From contig BBBL01000103.1 in NCBI GenBank assembly GCA_001311545.1, forward strand, positions 1 to 6,023: a stretch of DNA of 6,023 nt, given 5' to 3'. Of this stretch, positions 1 through 5,829 are shown piece by piece. The position numbers and the translations under genes are program-made. A model generated the notes under the pieces. The model searched no databases. It saw nothing but the letters and a program-made list of their open reading frames with translations, and had not been told where the DNA came from. How positions within the stretch are numbered: the first letter of the stretch is position 1; each line of letters starts with the position of its first letter. The DNA is from Thermus kawarayensis JCM 12314. Its GTDB lineage: Bacteria; Deinococcota; Deinococci; Deinococcales; Thermaceae.

Positions 1-391
1 CCCCAGGGGGAGGAGGGGGGAGGCCTGCGAGCCTCGCCGCCTGGGCGAAGGCGGAGAGGAGGAGCCTTTTTCCCCCCAAGGCCCTCTCCAGGTAGTCGGG
101 GCGGTAGGCGTTGGCGTGGAGGACCCTCAAGCCCATTCCCCGGGCCCAGGCGTAGAGGCTTTGCCCTAGGAGGGGCCTGAGCCTGGGGCTGGGGAAGGGG
201 CCCTGGTGGTGGCCGAGGAGCCTTGCGGCGTTCACCCCGGTGAGGAGGGTGGTCTGGCCCGTGCCCGACTGGGGCAGGCCCTCCACCCCCAGGGTGGCGT
301 CCAGGGGGTGGGGGGAAAGCTCCAGAAGGAGGGGAAAGAGGGTCTCCAGAGGCTCCCCCAGCCCCAGGCCGTCCACGAAGAGGAAGAGCAC
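1..391 (-). CDS. Alkaline-phosphatase-superfamily metalloenzyme, N-terminal part (runs off left edge)
   Basis: This open frame is read leftward and about 130 residues are visible before the window ends. The N-terminus begins with a hydrophobic strand ending in VDGLGLG (Asp at residue 7). A second block, LPQSGTGQTTLLTG, lies at about residues 39-52. An early metal-binding Asp in a hydrophobic-DG context, followed by a Ser/Thr nucleophile block in QSxTGQT, is the pattern of the metalloenzyme branch of the alkaline phosphatase superfamily, which includes phosphoglycerate mutase-like and phosphopentomutase-like enzymes. The C-terminal metal ligands are outside the window, so substrate and reaction cannot be stated. 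The start is the first GTG in the frame; no ATG, GTG or TTG lies between it and the upstream stop at 482-484, and no strong Shine-Dalgarno sequence is evident. It is divergent from the OsmC gene, with about 90 bases between them. I see no frameshift in this part. Confidence 0.72.
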   Translation of the reverse strand, partial: MLFLFVDGLGLGEPLETLFPLLLELSPHPLDATLGVEGLPQSGTGQTTLLTGVNAARLLGHHQGPFPSPRLRPLLGQSLYAWARGMGLRVLHANAYRPDYLERALGGKRLLLSAFAQAARLAGLPPPPPG

Positions 392-470
392 CCCCTTAGT
401 GTGCCCTTCGGGGGAGGGGAGAAGGTGGTGGGGTTTCCAAAGCCTTGGGAAAGGCCGGGTATCCTGGAGG

Positions 471-478
471 AGGAGGTG
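471..478 (+). promoter_or_regulatory. Strong Shine-Dalgarno for the OsmC gene
   Basis: AGGAGGTG is followed after five bases by ATG at 484-486. It is nearly a full complement of the 16S rRNA 3' end. This fixes the start at 484 rather than the in-frame TTG at 445, which has no comparable site. Confidence 0.8.
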
Positions 479-483
479 TCCTT

Positions 484-913
484 ATGCCGGTGAGGAAGGC
501 CCAGGCGGTATGGGAAGGCGGGTTGCGTTCGGGCAAGGGGGTTATGAAGCTCCAGAGCCAGGCCTTTGAGGGGCCGTACTCCTTCCCCTCGCGCTTTGAG
601 GAAGGCCCCGGCACCAACCCCGAGGAGCTCATCGCCGCGGCCCACGCGGGGTGCTTCTCCATGGCCCTCTCCGCCGCCTTGGAGCGGGAGGGCTTCCCCC
701 CCAGGCGGGTTTCCACCGAGGCCCGGGTCCACCTGGAGACGGTGGAGGCAAGGCCACCCTCACCCGCATAGAGCTCTTCACCGAGCCGAGGTGCCGGGGG
801 TGAGCCCGGAGAAGTTCTTGGAGATCGCCCAGGCCGCTAAGGAGGGCTGCCCGGTCTCCCGGGCCCTGGCGGGGGTGAGGGAGATCGTCCTCTCGGCCCG
901 CCTGGTGGGCTAA
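484..913 (+). CDS. OsmC-family peroxiredoxin (organic hydroperoxide resistance type), two frameshifts in this sequence
   Basis: OsmC/Ohr-family proteins reduce organic and inorganic peroxides in the cytoplasm using a pair of cysteines. Both are visible: Cys57 in AAHAGCFSMALS on the central helix and Cys123 in EGCPVSRAL near the C-terminus, in the usual OsmC spacing. The N-terminal block GTNPEELIAAAHAGCF is diagnostic of OsmC rather than Ohr. The frame as sequenced stops early at 769-771. The reading must gain one base near 747-749 (before KATLTRIELF) and one near 785-787 (before AEVPGVSPEKF) to reach the stop at 911-913. With these two bases restored the protein is 143 residues, normal for the family. 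Both sites sit at short G/C runs, so sequencing error is the likely cause. The start is set by the strong ribosome site at 471-478. The gene stands alone, convergent with the zinc-ribbon gene and divergent from the metalloenzyme. Confidence 0.9.
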
Positions 914-970
914 GCGCCCGCGCTTCGGTTTCGCTGCCCAAGCCGGGGCTGGGGGGAGACTTTTTGGGGC

Positions 971-998
971 CCCCACCGCGGCGAAAGCCGCGGTGGGG
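971..998. terminator. Perfect 12-bp hairpin with GAAA loop between convergent genes
   Basis: The arms CCCCACCGCGGC (971-982) and GCCGCGGTGGGG (987-998) are exact complements around GAAA at 983-986. In plus-strand RNA the loop is a stable GNRA tetraloop, favouring a role at the 3' end of the OsmC transcript. It also begins only three bases beyond the stop of the minus-strand zinc-ribbon gene. Neither strand has a clear T-tract directly after the stem (the T-run at 961-965 is on the wrong side for the plus strand). It may therefore act as a factor-assisted terminator or 3'-end stabiliser rather than a classical intrinsic terminator. Confidence 0.65.
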
Positions 999-1001
999 TA
1001 C

Positions 1002-1756
1002 TTAGCCTTCCCCCTTCCACAGGAGGCGGCCGCAGGAGGGGCAGCGGGTGAGCTGCCCCTGCACCACCTTTTGCGCCACGTGGGTGGGCAGGACCACGTT
1101 GCATCCCTCGCAGCGGAAGACCTGGCCCTGGCGGAGCATGCGCACGATGCCGGTGCCCTTGCGGGCGCGGCGGATGGCCTCGTACTCCTTGAGCACGGGG
1201 GCGGGGATGCCCTGGGCCATGGCCTCCCGCTCCTCCTTGAGCTTTTGCATCTCCGCCTCCAGGGCCCTCACCCTCAGGCGTTTTCCTGGAGGAGGGCCTC
1301 GAGGCGGGGGCGGAGGCCGGCCAGGGCCTCCTCCACCCGGGCGATCTGGGCCTCCACCTCCTCCATGGCCTCCATGATGGGGGTGGAGAGTTCCAGGAGT
1401 TCCTTGATGCGGTCCTTGATCTGCTGGATGCGGTTTTCGTACTGGGTCTGCTCGCGGGCGCTTTGGGCCTGGCGCTGCTCCGCCTCCGCCTGCTTTTCCT
1501 TGGCGGTGAGGTCCTCGATGTCCAGGCTGTGGCGGGTGTAGGCCTTGCGCAGCTCCGCCTGGCGCTCCAGGAGGTCGCCGAGCTCCCCTTCCAGGGCCTC
1601 CACCTGGGCCTTCGCTGCCAAGAGCTCCTCCGGGAGGCTTTCCGCCTCCTTTTGGAGCCGGTCTATTTCTAGATCCTTTTCCTGAAGGGCGTAAAGGGCC
1701 TTCAGCGCCTCCAGTTGTCCCCGTTGAGGAGCGTCCGCCCCGTTCACGTTTCCCAT
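1002..1756 (-). CDS. Coiled-coil protein with C-terminal C4 zinc ribbon (COG1579 family), one frameshift
   Basis: The first 190 or so residues are almost continuous charged heptad-like sequence rich in Glu, Gln, Leu and Arg, predicting a long helical coiled coil. The C-terminus has a compact zinc ribbon: CEGC at residues 216-219 and CPSCGRLLW from residue 239. It is preceded by the family hallmark YEAIRRARKGTG. This is the architecture of COG1579 proteins, whose characterised relatives include Helicobacter HP0958 and chlamydial CT398. Those have been linked to secretion and flagellar functions, but the role here is unknown. The frame breaks at a TGA at 1274-1276. One base restored in the G pair at 1277-1278 joins the halves as ENALRVRALEAEM, giving 251 residues. 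The second half has no ribosome site of its own, so two genes are unlikely. The start at 1756 overlaps the end of the MBL gene by 13 bases, suggesting translational coupling. It is the last gene of its operon. Confidence 0.88.
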
Positions 1757-2365
1757 TCTAACCCGGTGAGGAAGGGGTTCGCCCGGGCCTCGAGGCCCAG
1801 GGTGGTCCCGGGCCCGTGCCCGGGGTGAACCCGGGTTTCGTGGGGGAGGGCGAGGAGGCGCCTAAGGGAGCGGAAGAGGGCCTGGGGGTCCGCCCCCGGC
1901 AGGTCGTACCGGCCGATGCTCCCCCGGAAGAGGAGGTCCCCCGAGAACACCTGGGCGCCTCGGGATGGTGGAAGGCCACGTGCCCGGGGCTGTGGCCGGG
2001 GAGGTGGAGGACCTTGAGCCCAAAGACCTCCATCCCCTCCTCTAGTGGCCTCACGGGGAGGGGCGGCCTGGGGATGGTCATCCCCCACAGGCTGCCGCCT
2101 CCGCCGCCCGCTGGTAGAGGGGCAGGTCCAGGGGGTGGAGGAAGACGGGGAGGGCGAGGGCCTCCACCAGAGGGGCCACGGCCCCCACGTGGTCAAAGTG
2201 GGCGTGGGTGAGGAGGATGGCCTTGGGGGTGAGGCCGGTTTCCCGGAAGAGGGCGAAGAGCCGTTCCGGCTCGTCCCCCGGGTCTATAAGGACCACCCCC
2301 TTCTCGGTTTCCACCAGGTAGGCGTTTTCCTGGAGGGGACCCAGGGTGATGGGAAGGACCCTCAT
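1744..2365 (-). CDS. Metallo-beta-lactamase-fold hydrolase, glyoxalase II-like, two frameshifts
   Basis: This is a soluble binuclear-metal hydrolase of the MBL fold. The ligands appear in order: THAHFDH (His54, His56, Asp58, His59), LPGHSPGH (His125), SGDLLF (Asp144) and HPGHG (His184). The N-terminal LGPLQENAYLV and IDPG are typical of the short YcbL/glyoxalase II-like group, which hydrolyses thioesters such as S-lactoylglutathione. Since Thermus is not known for glutathione, the true substrate is open. The sequenced frame is interrupted twice, near 2090-2091 and near 1953-1957. One base at each restores a continuous 207-residue protein of normal length. Its ATG overlaps the rhodanese stop as ATGA, and its end overlaps the zinc-ribbon start by 13 bases, so the three genes form one operon. 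Pairing with a rhodanese recalls persulfide dioxygenase-rhodanese pairs, but the motifs look more like glyoxalase II than ETHE1. Confidence 0.88.
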
Positions 2366-3051
2366 GGCTCGGTGGGCAAGCCCTCCTGGAGCCACTCGTG
2401 CATGGAGCCCAGGTAGTTCCGGGCCTTGACCCCCAGGCTTCGGAGGACGAAGAAGGCCACGGCGCTCCGGGCCCCGGAGTGGCAGTAGACCCCCACCTCC
2501 TGGCCTGGTTCCAGGGAGAGCCGCTCCAGGAGCCTGGGGTTTCCAGGAACAGATCCAGCGGGGCGTTCCTGCTCCCGGGGATGCGCCCGCCCCGGGGGCA
2601 GCAGGGGGGGTGGACTCTGCCTGGAACTCCTCGGGGCTCCGCACGTCCAAAAGAAGGGGGTGGCGGGCGGCCTCATCGGCGGTGAGGAGCCAGTCCCGCC
2701 GGAGCCGGGCCACCACCCCCGTGCGCTCGGGCTTGGGCTCTTCCTTCTCCGTGGCGTGGGCTTCCCAGCCTCGGTCCAAAGGGTCACCTCCAGCCCCCCC
2801 AGGCCCAGGAAGAAGGCGGTGCGGCAGAGGCGGCTGGTGAGCCCCTCGTCGTAGAGGACCACGGGGCTTTTCAGGCCCAGGCTTTGGAAGAGCTCGGTGA
2901 GGCCCGCTTCCAGGGCCTTGAGTTCCGCCTCCTCCCGCAGGCGAAGCCGGGGGGCGGAGAGGTCCAGGTGGCGGGCCCCCGGGAGGTGCCCCGCCTCGTA
3001 GGCGGGCCGGGGACGGGTGTCCACCAGGACGGCGTCCTTGGGCAAGTCCAT
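2362..3051 (-). CDS. Two-domain rhodanese (thiosulfate/3-mercaptopyruvate sulfurtransferase type), three frameshifts
   Basis: Sulfurtransferases of this type move sulfane sulfur from thiosulfate or mercaptopyruvate to an acceptor through a cysteine persulfide. Domain 1 (residues about 5-95) begins VLVDTRPRPAYEAGHLPGA but has Asp68 where a catalytic Cys would sit (VLYDEGLTSR), the usual inactive structural domain. Domain 2 (about 120-225) has LLDVRSPEEF, an RGGRIPGSRN segment and the active loop YCHSGARSA with Cys191. Three losses interrupt the frame: near 2769-2770, in the seven-G run 2604-2610, and near 2533-2534. One base restored at each gives exactly 230 residues, consistent with bacterial SseA-like enzymes. 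The ATG at 3051 lies directly after a good -10 element, so the mRNA is probably leaderless. It is first in the operon with the MBL hydrolase and zinc-ribbon gene. Thiosulfate versus mercaptopyruvate specificity cannot be decided with confidence. Confidence 0.88.
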   Translation of the reverse strand: MDLPKDAVLVDTRPRPAYEAGHLPGARHLDLSAPRLRLREEAELKALEAGLTELFQSLGLKSPVVLYDEGLTSRLCRTAFFLGLGGLEVTLWTEAGKPTPRRRKSPSPSARGWWPGSGGTGSSPPMRPPATPFFWTCGAPRSSRQSPPPLLPPGRAHPREQERPAGSVPGNPRLLERLSLEPGQEVGVYCHSGARSAVAFFVLRSLGVKARNYLGSMHEWLQEGLPTEP

Positions 3052-3058
3052 GGACCTG

Positions 3059-3086
3059 ATTATAGGGGACGCATGGGTAAGCCCAA
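3059..3086 (-). promoter_or_regulatory. Promoter of the rhodanese operon, predicted leaderless start
   Basis: On the minus strand a perfect TATAAT lies at 3064-3059. TTGGGC, a partial -35, lies at 3086-3081 with a 16-base spacer. The A of the ATG is at 3051, eight bases beyond the -10 box, which is where transcription would start. There is no room for a Shine-Dalgarno sequence. Leaderless genes with this -10 spacing are well known in the Thermus-Deinococcus group. Confidence 0.68.
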
Positions 3087-3100
3087 AAGAGTAAGGGGAC

Positions 3101-3129
3101 TTGACAAATATACGCGCATGTGTTATTAG
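3101..3129 (+). promoter_or_regulatory. Housekeeping-type promoter of hsp20
   Basis: A consensus TTGACA (3101-3106) is followed by a 17-base spacer and TATTAG (3124-3129, four of six matches to TATAAT). Transcription would begin near 3136, leaving a leader of about 15 bases that carries the ribosome site. No CIRCE inverted repeat is visible, so HrcA control is not supported. The spacer is almost entirely an alternating purine-pyrimidine tract (3108-3123). Confidence 0.7.
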
Positions 3130-3137
3130 TGTACCTC

Positions 3138-3146
3138 GGAGGTGAT
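3138..3146 (+). promoter_or_regulatory. Strong Shine-Dalgarno for hsp20
   Basis: GGAGGTGAT matches the anti-Shine-Dalgarno without a mismatch and sits four bases before ATG at 3151. The in-frame GTG at 3142 lies inside this site, so it cannot be the start; ATG 3151 is chosen. Confidence 0.82.
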
Positions 3147-3150
3147 CGGT

Positions 3151-3618
3151 ATGGCCCTGGTGCGTAGGGACGCCCGCGCCACGGAGATCACGCCCTTTAG
3201 GACCTGGGGACCGCTTTCCCTCTTGGAGGAGGCCAACCGGCTCTTTGAGGAGGTGATGGGCGAGTTCGCCCGGCCCTTGGCCACCACCTACGTGGCCCCG
3301 GCGGACCTTTACGAGACCGACGAGGCCCTGGTCCTGGAGATGGCCGTTCCCGGTCTGGCCCCTGAGGACCTGGAGGTGAGCCTCGAGGGCGCCAAGCTCA
3401 CCGTCCGGGGCCAGGTGAAGCCCCAGGAGGACGTCAAGGCCCGCCGCTACTACCTGCAGGAGATCCCCCACGGCTCCTTCGTGCGTACCTTCACCCTGCC
3501 CGTGGAGGTGAAGGCGGACGAGGCCAAGGCGGAGTTCCGCCACGGGATCCTCCGGCTCACCCTGCCCAAGGTGGCCGAGGCCCGGGCCAAGCGGATCCCC
3601 ATTGAGGTGGTCCAGTAG
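3151..3618 (+). CDS. Small heat-shock protein, Hsp20/alpha-crystallin family
   Basis: Small heat-shock proteins are ATP-independent holdase chaperones that form oligomers and bind unfolding proteins in the cytoplasm. The 155-residue protein has a variable N-terminal arm (about 1-45) and an alpha-crystallin domain (about 46-140) beginning [20 protein letters not shown]. It contains the conserved [15 protein letters not shown] and the terminal GILRLTLPK (132-140). The C-terminal tail carries the IXI oligomerisation motif as Ile149-Pro-Ile151. Length and layout are typical and no frame problem is present. The gene has its own TTGACA promoter and strong ribosome site, and ends about 20 bases before a perfect terminator, so it is monocistronic. 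A long open frame exists on the opposite strand but is a compositional shadow. The subgroup and its natural clients cannot be told from the sequence. Confidence 0.96.
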   Translation: MALVRRDARATEITPFRTWGPLSLLEEANRLFEEVMGEFARPLATTYVAPADLYETDEALVLEMAVPGLAPEDLEVSLEGAKLTVRGQVKPQEDVKARRYYLQEIPHGSFVRTFTLPVEVKADEAKAEFRHGILRLTLPKVAEARAKRIPIEVVQ

Positions 3619-3638
3619 CCCGCGGCCCTGGAGCCGGG

Positions 3639-3667
3639 AAACCCCCTGGGGAAGACCCAGGGGGTTT
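3639..3667. terminator. Bidirectional intrinsic terminator
   Basis: The arms AAACCCCCTGGG (3639-3650) and CCCAGGGGGTTT (3656-3667) are perfect complements around a five-base loop GAAGA. The A-run on one side and T-run on the other give a short U-tract to either transcript. It separates hsp20 (plus) from the convergent aminotransferase (minus), whose TGA stop at 3669-3667 shares its last base with the stem. One compact element can therefore end both transcripts. Confidence 0.85.
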
Positions 3668-4730
3668 CATACCCGACCCAGGGCTCCCCAAGCCGCCTCA
3701 AGGCCTCCTCCAAGACCTCGGGATAGGTGGCGAAGTTGAGGCGCACGTAGCGGTCGTACCCCTCCCCGAAGTTCTCCCCCGGGTTCAGGGCCACCCGGGC
3801 CTCCCGCAGGAGGTAGGCCGCCGCCTTGGGAATCCCCGTCCTAAGCAGCAGGTAGGTGCCCTCCGGGGGGAAGTGGCCGAGGCCCTGGGCCTGGGCCCAG
3901 GCCGCCACCCGGTCCCGGTTGGCCTTAAGCCTTTCCCGGGTCTCCCGGAGCCAAGCCTCCCCCTCCAGGAGGGCGGCCTTCCAGGCGGCCATGGCCAAGA
4001 CGTTGGGAAAGGTGTGGGGGAGGTGGCGCTTCAGGGCCTCCACCAGGGGCTTGGGTCCCACCACCGCTCCCAGGGGCAGGCCCGCCAGGTTGTAGGCCTT
4101 GCCCGGGCCCAGGAGGGTGAGGGTGCGCTCGGGGAGGAAGCGGGCCAGGGGAACGTGGGGCTTCTCGTAGGTGAGGGGGGCGTGGAGCTCGTCAGAGACC
4201 ACGAGGAGGTCGTGCTTGCGGGCGATGGCCGCCAGGGCTTCCAGCTCCTCCTCCGTAAAGACCCGGCCCGTGGGGTTTTGCGGGTGGCAGAAGAGGAGGA
4301 GCCTCGAGCGTAGGCCAAGCGCTCCAGGCCCGGGAGGTCCAGCCGCCACCCCTCCTCCGTCTCCCTCATGGGGTTGGCGAGGAGGGTGCGCCTCTGCTCC
4401 CGGATGGCGGCCAAAAAGAGGGTAGACGGGCACCTGGCTTAAGACCCCTTGCCCAGGGGCGGTGAAGGCGGCCACGGCGGCGTAAAGCCCCACCACCACC
4501 CCGGGCATGAAGGCCACCTCCCCCTCGAGGCCCCCCCTCTCCAGGAGGAGGGCCTTGAGCTCCGGGTCCCCTTCCCGGGGCGGGTAGCCCAAAAACCCCT
4601 CCGCCCGCTCCTTCAAAGCCTTGCGGATGGGCTCGGCCACGGGGAAGTCCATGTCCGCCACCCACAGGGGGAGGACGTCCTCGGGATAGGCGCTCCACTT
4701 CAAGGAGTCCTTGCGGGGGGGAAGCACCAT
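3667..4730 (-). CDS. MalY/PatB-family PLP-dependent C-S lyase or aminotransferase, three frameshift sites
   Basis: Members of this fold-type I group are pyridoxal phosphate enzymes, most often cystathionine or cysteine-S-conjugate beta-lyases, some with aminotransferase activity. The family N-terminus is clear ([19 protein letters not shown]). Later come HPQNPTG (residues 150-156, Asn153), [11 protein letters not shown] (Asp181, pairing with the PLP nitrogen), [12 protein letters not shown] (Lys212, Schiff base) and [11 protein letters not shown] (Arg331, carboxylate binding). The frame is lost near 4420-4421 (two bases), 4307-4308 (one) and 3684 (one). Restoring them gives 355 residues ending EALGRV at a TGA abutting the terminator. 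Without the last repair the frame runs on into the hsp20 antisense. The start is four bases after the lgt stop with no strong ribosome site, suggesting coupling. Lyase versus aminotransferase activity cannot be separated by motif alone. Confidence 0.9.
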
Positions 4731-4734
4731 GGGG

Positions 4735-5577
4735 TTATCTTACCGCCCGGCCCAGCCGCCCCAGCATGTAGAGGGAAAGGAGGATGAGAAAGAGGCTTAC
4801 CACCTGGGTGGCGGTGAAGAGGCCGATGCCCAGCGCCTCGTTCCGGTAGACGGGAAGCCAGAGGGGGTTCAGGCGGAAGGGCTCCTCCAGGACCGAGCGA
4901 AGGACGCTGTACCAGAGGAGGAAGTTCCAGGAGGCGTACCCGTAAAAGGGCTTTTTCCTGAGCCAGTAGAGGGAGAGGGGGAGGAGGATGAGCCCCACCA
5001 GGGCCCCGTAGACCTGGGTCAGGTGCACCGGGCCCCGGAGGAGTTCCTGGCACCGGTACACCTGGGAGATGTCGTCAATCCCGGGGCAGACCCCGGGGAA
5101 GCCCCTGGCCCACTCCGGCCAGGTGAAGCCGATGGGCAGGGAGGTGAGGCGGCCCACGGTGTCGGAGCCGTTCATGAGGTTCCCGATCCTGCCGGCCACG
5201 ATGCCCAGGGCCACCCCGGGGGTGGCGGCATCCAGGTAGGGCCACAGGGGATAGCCCCGCTTCCGGTGGAAGTAGTAAAAGGCCAGGGCGCCCCCCAGGA
5301 TGGCCCCGTGGAAGGAAAGCCCCCCGTGCCAGATATAAAGGATCTCCGCCGGGTTTTCCAGGAAGTAGCCGGGGGAGGTGAGGACGTACCCCAGCCTCGC
5401 CCCCACCACCCCAAAGACCACGGCCCAGAAGACCGCGGCCTCAAACCGCTCCGTGTCCAGCCCCCAGGCCTTCAGGCGCCTTTTGGCCAACTCAAAGCCG
5501 ATGAAGATGGCCAGGGTGAGGAGAAACCCGTACCACTGGATCCTTAAGGGGCCGATCTGGATCATGGTGGGGTTCAT
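4735..5577 (-). CDS. lgt: Prolipoprotein diacylglyceryl transferase
   Basis: Lgt is an inner-membrane enzyme that transfers diacylglycerol from phosphatidylglycerol to the lipobox cysteine of prolipoproteins, the first step of lipoprotein maturation. The 280-residue protein shows the N-terminal QWYGFLL (14-20), WHGGLSFHG (83-91) and the family signature [17 protein letters not shown] (129-145). It also has HLTQVY (185-190), the usual HPSQLY position, and EEPFR (231-235). Several hydrophobic segments are evident, including about 15-29, 47-66, 88-103, 188-206 and 248-273, fitting the multi-pass topology. Length is normal and the frame is intact. The ATG at 5577 is preferred because it overlaps the glutaredoxin-like stop as ATGA; a second in-frame ATG follows at 5565. 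It lies four bases upstream of the aminotransferase gene in a shared minus-strand operon. The glutaredoxin-like frame as sequenced runs into lgt without a stop, giving a false fusion. Confidence 0.97.
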   Translation of the reverse strand: MNPTMIQIGPLRIQWYGFLLTLAIFIGFELAKRRLKAWGLDTERFEAAVFWAVVFGVVGARLGYVLTSPGYFLENPAEILYIWHGGLSFHGAILGGALAFYYFHRKRGYPLWPYLDAATPGVALGIVAGRIGNLMNGSDTVGRLTSLPIGFTWPEWARGFPGVCPGIDDISQVYRCQELLRGPVHLTQVYGALVGLILLPLSLYWLRKKPFYGYASWNFLLWYSVLRSVLEEPFRLNPLWLPVYRNEALGIGLFTATQVVSLFLILLSLYMLGRLGRAVR

Positions 5578-5808
5578 CCCTGGCTCCCAGAAGCGCCGCC
5601 ACGCGCTCGGCGAGCTCCTTTTCCCCGAAGGCCCCTTCCAGAAGCACTTCCTCCCCCCAAAGGAGCACCGGGACCCGGAAGGTGTACCGGAAAAGCCCGG
5701 GGTCCCGGTCCACGTCCCGGCGCACGTAGGGCACCCCCAGGTCCAGAGGGCCCTTTCCGCCTTCTCGCAAAGCCCACACCCTTCCCGGGTGACGAAGACG
5801 AGCTCCAT
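5574..5808 (-). CDS. Glutaredoxin-like thiol-disulfide protein (DUF836-like), two probable frameshifts
   Basis: This is a small thioredoxin-fold protein expected to act on thiol-disulfide exchange in the cytoplasm; its partner is unknown. It opens [20 protein letters not shown] with a CxxC at Cys11 and Cys14. It continues with [14 protein letters not shown] and FRVPVLL, whose Pro47 is the usual cis-proline position. This matches the short glutaredoxin-like DUF836 group of about 75-85 residues. One base is missing near 5746, as the frame switches between the CxxC part and the rest. A second is inferred in the C-run 5578-5580: restoring it ends the protein at 78 residues with TGA overlapping the lgt ATG. 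Without the second repair the frame extends to 5492 inside lgt, which seems less likely. An ATG four codons upstream (5820) is an alternative start; 5808 is chosen because it leads directly into the first beta strand. It follows the upstream gene's stop by 21 bases. Confidence 0.82.
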
Positions 5809-5829
5809 GGGGGAAAGCATACCCCACCC

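Noticed and set aside
445..465. A promoter for OsmC using TATCCT at 460-465
   Set aside because: No acceptable -35 lies 16-18 bases upstream, and the match to -10 is only four of six in a G/C-rich context.
1002..1271. The zinc-ribbon half as a separate small gene
   Set aside because: It has no ribosome site at its GTG, its N-terminus continues the coiled coil, and COG1579 proteins carry both parts in one chain.
3101..3150. A CIRCE (HrcA) operator upstream of hsp20
   Set aside because: The TTAGCACTC inverted repeat is absent in the promoter and leader.
2362..3543. A long 393-codon minus-strand open frame spanning the rhodanese gene and the antisense of hsp20
   Set aside because: Its first part is the complement of hsp20 and crosses both promoters. 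Only the part from ATG 3051 has rhodanese motifs. The long open stretch reflects high G+C codon composition.
3450..3666. A C-terminal extension of the aminotransferase running through the terminator into the hsp20 antisense
   Set aside because: The family ends near EALRRLGE. One missing base at 3684 explains the runaway frame and restores a stop at the terminator.
4711..5547. A 278-codon plus-strand open frame opposite lgt
   Set aside because: It is rich in Gly, Pro, Glu and Val with no recognisable domain, and it is the exact antisense of a certain lgt gene.
4735..5820. A natural glutaredoxin-Lgt fusion protein of 361 residues
   Set aside because: The sequence between the CxxC part and Lgt is in the wrong frame. 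The true glutaredoxin continuation ([13 protein letters not shown]) is in another frame, and Lgt has its own ATG with an ATGA overlap.
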